Assembly (NCBI GenBank): GCA_022579005.1
Contig: MU401984.1
Span: 1-12,567 of the forward strand
Source of the DNA: Poronia punctata
Taxonomy: Eukaryota; Ascomycota; Sordariomycetes; Xylariales; Xylariaceae
Length of the DNA stretch: 12,567 bases
Direction: 5' to 3'
Of the stretch, positions 8,195 to 12,567 are shown piece by piece (the first letter of the stretch is position 1; every line of letters begins with the position of its first letter). A program made the position numbers and the translations under genes. The notes under the pieces are model-generated. The model did not search any database. It was not told the origin of the DNA and saw only the letters and a program-made list of their open reading frames with translations.

Positions 8195-8214
8195 TTTCGG
8201 GCGTCGGCCCGAAA
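8195..8214. repeat. GC-rich hairpin, 8-bp stem
   Basis: TTTCGGGC (8195-8202) and GCCCGAAA (8207-8214) pair perfectly around a GTCG tetraloop. No T-run follows and no transcript is evident. It may be a protein-binding dyad or a chance structure. Confidence 0.4.
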
Positions 8215-8397
8215 CAGTGTCACGTTATCCTAGACCATCGTACAAAATTAGTTGATAGGGCAGCTACCCTTCGAGGTGAGTTGACTTGCTAATTGCATTG
8301 GAATATGTCCCGGAGAAGTCCTTTCTGAATAAATGAGTGGTCCGGCGATTGTCATATCCATCTTCGCGCGTTTAGGAAGACACCTCTTGTTTATTAC

Positions 8398-8417
8398 TAC
8401 CTACCTTACCTACCTAG
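8398..8417. repeat. TACCTACC-type short repeat
   Basis: TACC units (TAC-CTACC-TTACC-TACCTAG) in tandem are the reverse-complement kind of the TTAGGTAGG tract at 7191-7216. Shortly downstream, GGTAAACTA occurs twice in direct repeat (8436-8444 and 8447-8455). No function is evident. Confidence 0.5.
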
Positions 8418-8495
8418 CCTACAGTTCGTCAGACCGGTAAACTAGAGGTAAACTACACTGATAAGCAGGTGTTGGTTTGGACGCGCGTCGAGGAA

Positions 8496-8509
8496 ACCTG
8501 CCGGCAGGT
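8496..8509. repeat. Perfect 14-bp palindrome
   Basis: ACCTGCCGGCAGGT is fully self-complementary. A further dyad, GCGATCT(8 nt)AGATCGC, occurs at 8781-8802. Both could be dimeric factor sites, but no gene start is near enough to assign a target. Confidence 0.4.
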
Positions 8510-8948
8510 GAACCACACTCTTCCGGGGCATGTATAATCCGGGACCTCAAGAGCGAACCATTCTCGAACCCGAGATTGTACATCTACACCATTGGCTCTT
8601 CCAACAAAGAGACCGATGCCGAAACCCCTCAACTATCGATACCCTGCTTGGGTGTTTGAAATTCATTTATTGGTCTTTCAAACTTTGATATTAAGACTAA
8701 AACTTTTGCACCGATGCCGTGTCTTGGTTTCTGATGTAGCTGGGAAATTTTTCGTGTACATCCCGGCGAACCTGGTGCCTGCGATCTCGAATATCAGATC
8801 GCCTGTTCTGCCGTGAACGCGGCGGCGGGGGTGGATGAGCTCAAGCCTCAAGTTGCTCGTAATCGTAGAGCCGTAGTCCAAGCTGCTGCTAAAGTAAGGA
8901 ATATAGACTAAGGGTACGTTTGGCAACCCTTGTTTTGCCCTCGGATTT

Positions 8949-8987
8949 CTAGCGTTTTGTAAAGCAATGTATTGTCTAAGACGCTAG
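8949..8987. repeat. Subterminal hairpin next to the AT-block border
   Basis: CTAGCGTTTT (8949-8958) pairs with AAGACGCTAG (8978-8987) over 10 positions with one G-T wobble. The loop contains a second small dyad, CAAT-GT-ATTG (8965-8974). It lies 40-80 bases inside the candidate transposon end and ends 9 bases before the composition collapses. Subterminal repeats bound by transposase are common in hAT elements, which fits, but only one copy pair is visible. Confidence 0.5.
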
Positions 8988-11916
8988 GCTGTGCACTTTT
9001 TTTAATTTAATATAGCAAATATATTAAAATTTATAGTATATTGTTAAAAAGTAAACAAGTATAATTTTTTTTATATTTTTTGTACTTTTAGTATATATTA
9101 CTTAATAAAAATATTATATTAACTATAAATAGCTTAAAAACTTATAAATAATAAAAAAATAAGCTTCAAGATTTTTTTACTTATAATAAGTATAAAAATT
9201 TTAGTTTTTACTTTTTTATTATTAAAATTTACTTAAAATACTTTATTTTTAATAATATTTTAGTATAAAAAATAGCAAATTTAATACTTTATTAAATAAA
9301 GCTATTATAGCTACTATTTAGCTTGCTAGCAAATTTGCTTTTAAAATAAATAATACTATTTAAAAGTTAAAATTAAAAGTATTATTAGCTAATATTAGCT
9401 ATAAAGAAAACTTTAACTTTTTTAAAAAAAAGTTATAATAAAAAGCTTATTAAAAACTACTTATTATAATATATTTTAGTTAGCTTTATATTTAAATAAG
9501 CTTATATTTAAAGCATTAATAATTTAAATAATAAAAAATACGTTTTTTTAGCTTATAAAATATATTAGCATTTGCTAATATTTAATAATTTTTTTATAAA
9601 TTTATAAGCAAAATAGTACTTAATAGTTAGCAGGCTTTATTTAAAAGTACTTAACTTTAATTATTTATAAAGTATTTAATAATATATTAGCAATAATATT
9701 ATTGCTTTTTAATTACTTTGTTTAGCTTATAAATATTAATAACGTTGCTAAAAAAATTATAAAAAATTTAAAAATATACTTATACTTTAAAAACTATATA
9801 AACTTTATTAATAATACTTTATTATATATATATATACTTATTAGTTAATAAAAAGTATATTAGTATTAAAAAGGTTATATAGTAATAAACGTACTAATAA
9901 TAATAAATTTAAATTATATATTTATATATGCTTTAAATAAGTTAAAAAAGTTAATATATAATATAAAAGTAATAAAATTTACAAAATTAAAAAAAGGCCT
10001 TATAGTACTTAAAAAAAATATTATTTAGTAAATGCTAGCTTTAGCTAAAAAAAAAGTTATTTATGCTTATATTTAAGTATACGTTATTATTTTAAAAAAT
10101 AAAATATTATAAAAAAATAGCTTAATTTAAAAAAAAAGCTTTTTAATTTTTAGCATTTTTTTTTATAAATTAGTATTAAAAAAGTTTTTAGCGTTTTAAA
10201 AAAGCAGTTTAAAGTTATTTACATATTAGTACTTAAATATACTTTTAAAAAGCAAGTTAATATTATATATACTACTATTATACTTTATAACTTTATTGCT
10301 TTAGTATATTATAAGCTTTTATTAGCTAAATAAAATAATAATAAATATATAGCGTTTAATATAGCATTAAATAATAATAAATAGCCTTGCTAGCTAATTT
10401 TAATGCTTAAATTTAACTTACTTAAAGTATAAAAAGCTATAAATAATAATATGTTTAAAAAGCTTAAAAATAATACTTTTAAAAAAAAAATTAAAAACTA
10501 AATAGTAAAAAATATATAGCTAAATTATTACTAATATATTAGTAAAAAGCTATAAAAGGTATAAAAATAGTTATAAATATAAAATATATAGTAGCTTTTA
10601 AAAAATAGCAAATTTTTTATATATAAAGCATTTTTAAAGTTAATATTTTTATATATAAAATAAGCATAAATATATTAATTAAAAAAGTTTTAAATATGCT
10701 AAAATATTAAACTTAGTAGTTTTTTTATAAAAATTATAATTATTATATAATTTATATTTTTTTAATTTATAATATTACTAGCATAGCTTTTTTACATTTT
10801 TATTATAATATAAATAAAGTACTTTTACTACTAAAATAAGATTTTTTTAAGTAAAGCTAATGCTTATAATAATATGCTTACTTAACTTTAGTTTTTATAA
10901 TAGCTTTAAAAGCTTAATATTTTTTTAATTAAAAGCTTGCTATATTAAATAGTAAAAATATAAAAGTTTTAAGCTAGCTTATTATTTTTTAGTTTTTTTT
11001 AAACAATAATAATACGTTTTTTTTATAGTGCTTAGTGTTTTTTAATTTATTTAATATTAGCATTATAATAAATAATATTTAAGCTTACAAATTTAGTATA
11101 TATAGTAATAAAAGCATTGCTAGCAAAAAGCTTTTAGCTTTATAATTAATTTTTTAAATAATAAATATATAAGTAATTATTATAGCTTAGTAAGCTATAT
11201 ATATAGTTACAGCTAATTTACTAGTAGCTATATTATTTAAATAAACTTTTTTATATTATATTTATAATAGTATACTTTTACTATATAGCTAACTATTATT
11301 TTTATTACTTTTTATAGCTAAATAACGCTTTTAAAAAGCTTTAAGTATAGTAAATCTGCTTTTAAAGTTTATATTAAACTTAGTGCTTAAATATTTAGCT
11401 TTTAAAAGCTTGTAATATATATTAAATTAAATACGTTTGTTTATATATTTTATATTAAGTATTAAGTTAATAAAGCTATATATAAAAGTATATAAGCTAT
11501 AGTTGCTAAATTTTTTTTTATAAAGTTTTAAATAACTTTATAGCTTTATTTATTACTAACGTTAAGCTATTAAAAGTTTAAAATACTTTTATATTTAGCT
11601 TAATAAAGTAATAATATAAATATAATAATAGCTTTATAAGTTTAATAATAAAACTTTTTATTAAGCTATAAAAGTATAGCTATTTACTTAAGCAAAGTTT
11701 TATTATAAATATAAATATATAGTAAGTAAAGCATTATATTAACTAAGTTTTAAAGCTTTACTTTAAAGCGCTAAGTATAAATAGCTATAATTATAAACAT
11801 AATAATAATAACTTACTATATATTTTAATTAATAAATAATTATTTTAGTACTAAATATAGTAATTAAAAGCTTTAAGCTTTTATTACTATTGCTAGCGCT
11901 ACTATTTTTATTAATA

Positions 11917-11964
11917 TTTTTAATAGCATTTTTAATAGTACTAAAAATAGCATTTTAAGTATTT
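11917..11964. repeat. Degenerate 12-bp minisatellite in AT block
   Basis: Four successive 12-nt units read TTTTTAATAGCA, TTTTTAATAGTA, CTAAAAATAGCA and TTTTAAGTATTT. The first three share the AATAG core, and the fourth is diverged. It is a faint tandem repeat that may be a relic of the original element or of replication slippage. Confidence 0.4.
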
Positions 11965-12286
11965 TTGCTAAAAAGTTTAAAGCTATTATATAAAGTAACT
12001 ATATTTGCAACAAAATAGCTTATAAAATACTTTTATATAATATAATAGCTATTAAAAACATAAAAATTTACTTATAAAAGTTAAAAAATAAAAATCTTTT
12101 AAAAGTTAAAGCTTTATAAAGTATAATAAATACTAGCTATAAATAGTAAGCGTATAAAGTCCAATACTTTTAAATACTTTAATTTACTAGTATTGCGCTT
12201 TAGCTATATTTAGTTAAGCAAATTAAACATTAAGTATCTAAGTTACTATAGAGCTAAGATTTTTTTTGCAGCCAAACAGGCCCTAA

Positions 12287-12567
12287 TTTAAACTCTAGAG
12301 TATCTATTAGATCTAACAGGTTATAAAATAATAGGAATTAATGTAATGCCTATATAGTAGAAGTTATACGGCTGCAGTAAGGACTACTATAAAAAAAAAG
12401 GTCTTCTTATAAAAAGTTCCTCTTTACTTATTTAGTATATGCAAATTTTATAAAAAAGAAAAGTTTTACCTCTTTATGCGTATATTAATTAATATATATA
12501 ATTTAGCTATTTTGCTAGTTTTAATAATTAAAAGTCTTATATTGCTTATTATTATTATTAAAGCTTA
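12287..12567. other. Partly mutated right flank
   Basis: Composition is intermediate up to about 12480: TCTAGAG, GGCTGCAG, AAGGTCTTC and CCTC motifs survive, so TC, GA, GG and CC are present again. It then turns extremely AT-rich to the window end. No gene is visible. It may be a spacer between two degraded elements, comparable with 4431-4735. Confidence 0.4.

Larger units (their letters stand above)
6953..8908. other. Gene-poor intergenic part of the island
   Basis: Roughly 2 kb of ordinary composition lie between the start of the minus-strand gene and the candidate transposon end. They hold the gene's promoter region, palindromes, a CCAAT cluster, TACCTACC-type repeats and several small hairpins, listed separately. 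Short frames exist on both strands, but none has a recognisable domain, convincing ATG context or codon bias. There is no sign of heavy C-to-T damage, so this is probably unique DNA that escaped the process acting on the flanks. Confidence 0.5.
8909..12286. mobile_element. Candidate RIP-degraded hAT-like DNA transposon
   Basis: The right AT-rich block (about 8997-12250) is framed by imperfect inverted termini. The left end reads TAAGGGTACGTTTGGCAAC (8909-8927). The right end, reverse-complemented, reads TTAGGGCCTGTTTGGCTGC (12268-12286). They match at 13 of 19 positions and share AGGG and GTTTGGC. Termini of this style and a length of about 3.4 kb fit the hAT superfamily. The interior is about 7-13 % G+C with no open frame, so no transposase can be recognised. 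About 70 bases inside the left end are undamaged and carry a strong hairpin. No clean 8-bp target duplication is visible. Alternatively, the block is an unrelated repeat and the terminal match is chance. Confidence 0.4.

Noticed and set aside
8042..8233. + strand frame starting VWYLLFTVAMLQTSAG, resembling a signal peptide
   Set aside because: The frame opens at GTG with a TAA just upstream and no ATG before the hydrophobic segment. I found no convincing splice site supplying one.
8592..8926. Overlapping frames on both strands (+ 8592-8816 and - 8678-8926)
   Set aside because: They overlap antisense, start at TTG or poor starts, lack domains I recognise, and the minus frame runs into the candidate transposon terminus.
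8902..12294. Target-site duplication of the candidate hAT element
   Set aside because: The best pair (tatagact at 8902-8909, tttaaact at 12287-12294) matches at only 6 of 8 positions and requires ends offset by one base, so I do not claim it.
1..12567. CRISPR array, prokaryotic operon or defence cluster
   Set aside because: No regularly spaced repeats, Shine-Dalgarno-led gene runs or co-oriented genes are present, and the sequence is clearly eukaryotic.

Overview
The window looks like nuclear DNA of a filamentous ascomycete (Pezizomycotina). Sordariomycetes is my best guess, but that is inference. The reasons are: a nuclear tRNA-Asp gene with a short anticodon-loop intron and internal Pol III promoter boxes; a protein gene with a 64-nt GT..AG intron of fungal type; TACCTACC/TTAGGTAGG-type intergenic repeats; and a 'two-speed' composition. 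A moderate-GC island (about 5440-8996) lies between blocks of roughly 7-15 % G+C (lines counted by hand) that carry the footprint of repeat-induced point mutation (RIP) or a similar C-to-T hypermutation.

Layout. Positions 1-4430 are an extremely AT-rich block with no open frame of 60 codons, presumably mutated transposon remains. 4431-4735 is a short, less-mutated spacer. 4736-5440 is AT-rich again. The island opens with tRNA-Asp(GUC) (5458-5542, 13-nt intron, T-run terminator). It is followed by a two-exon minus-strand gene (5893-6952) for a 331-residue protein of a fungal nucleotidyltransferase-fold family in which the catalytic acidic residues appear lost. Upstream of that gene, 6953-8908 has no gene I can recognise. 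It holds three closely spaced palindromes in the promoter zone, a cluster of CCAAT motifs, several hairpins, and one weak, unrecognised open frame.

The right AT block begins at about 8997. It is framed by imperfect inverted termini at 8909-8927 and 12268-12286, which resemble hAT-type DNA transposon ends. That suggests a RIP-degraded element of about 3.4 kb. The window ends in another partly degraded AT-rich stretch.

I see no operon, gene cluster or multi-gene system. The two confident genes are independent. The most informative observations are the hypermutation footprint, which keeps C mostly in an RCT context, the possible pseudo-enzyme on the island, the candidate hAT remnant and the palindrome cluster.
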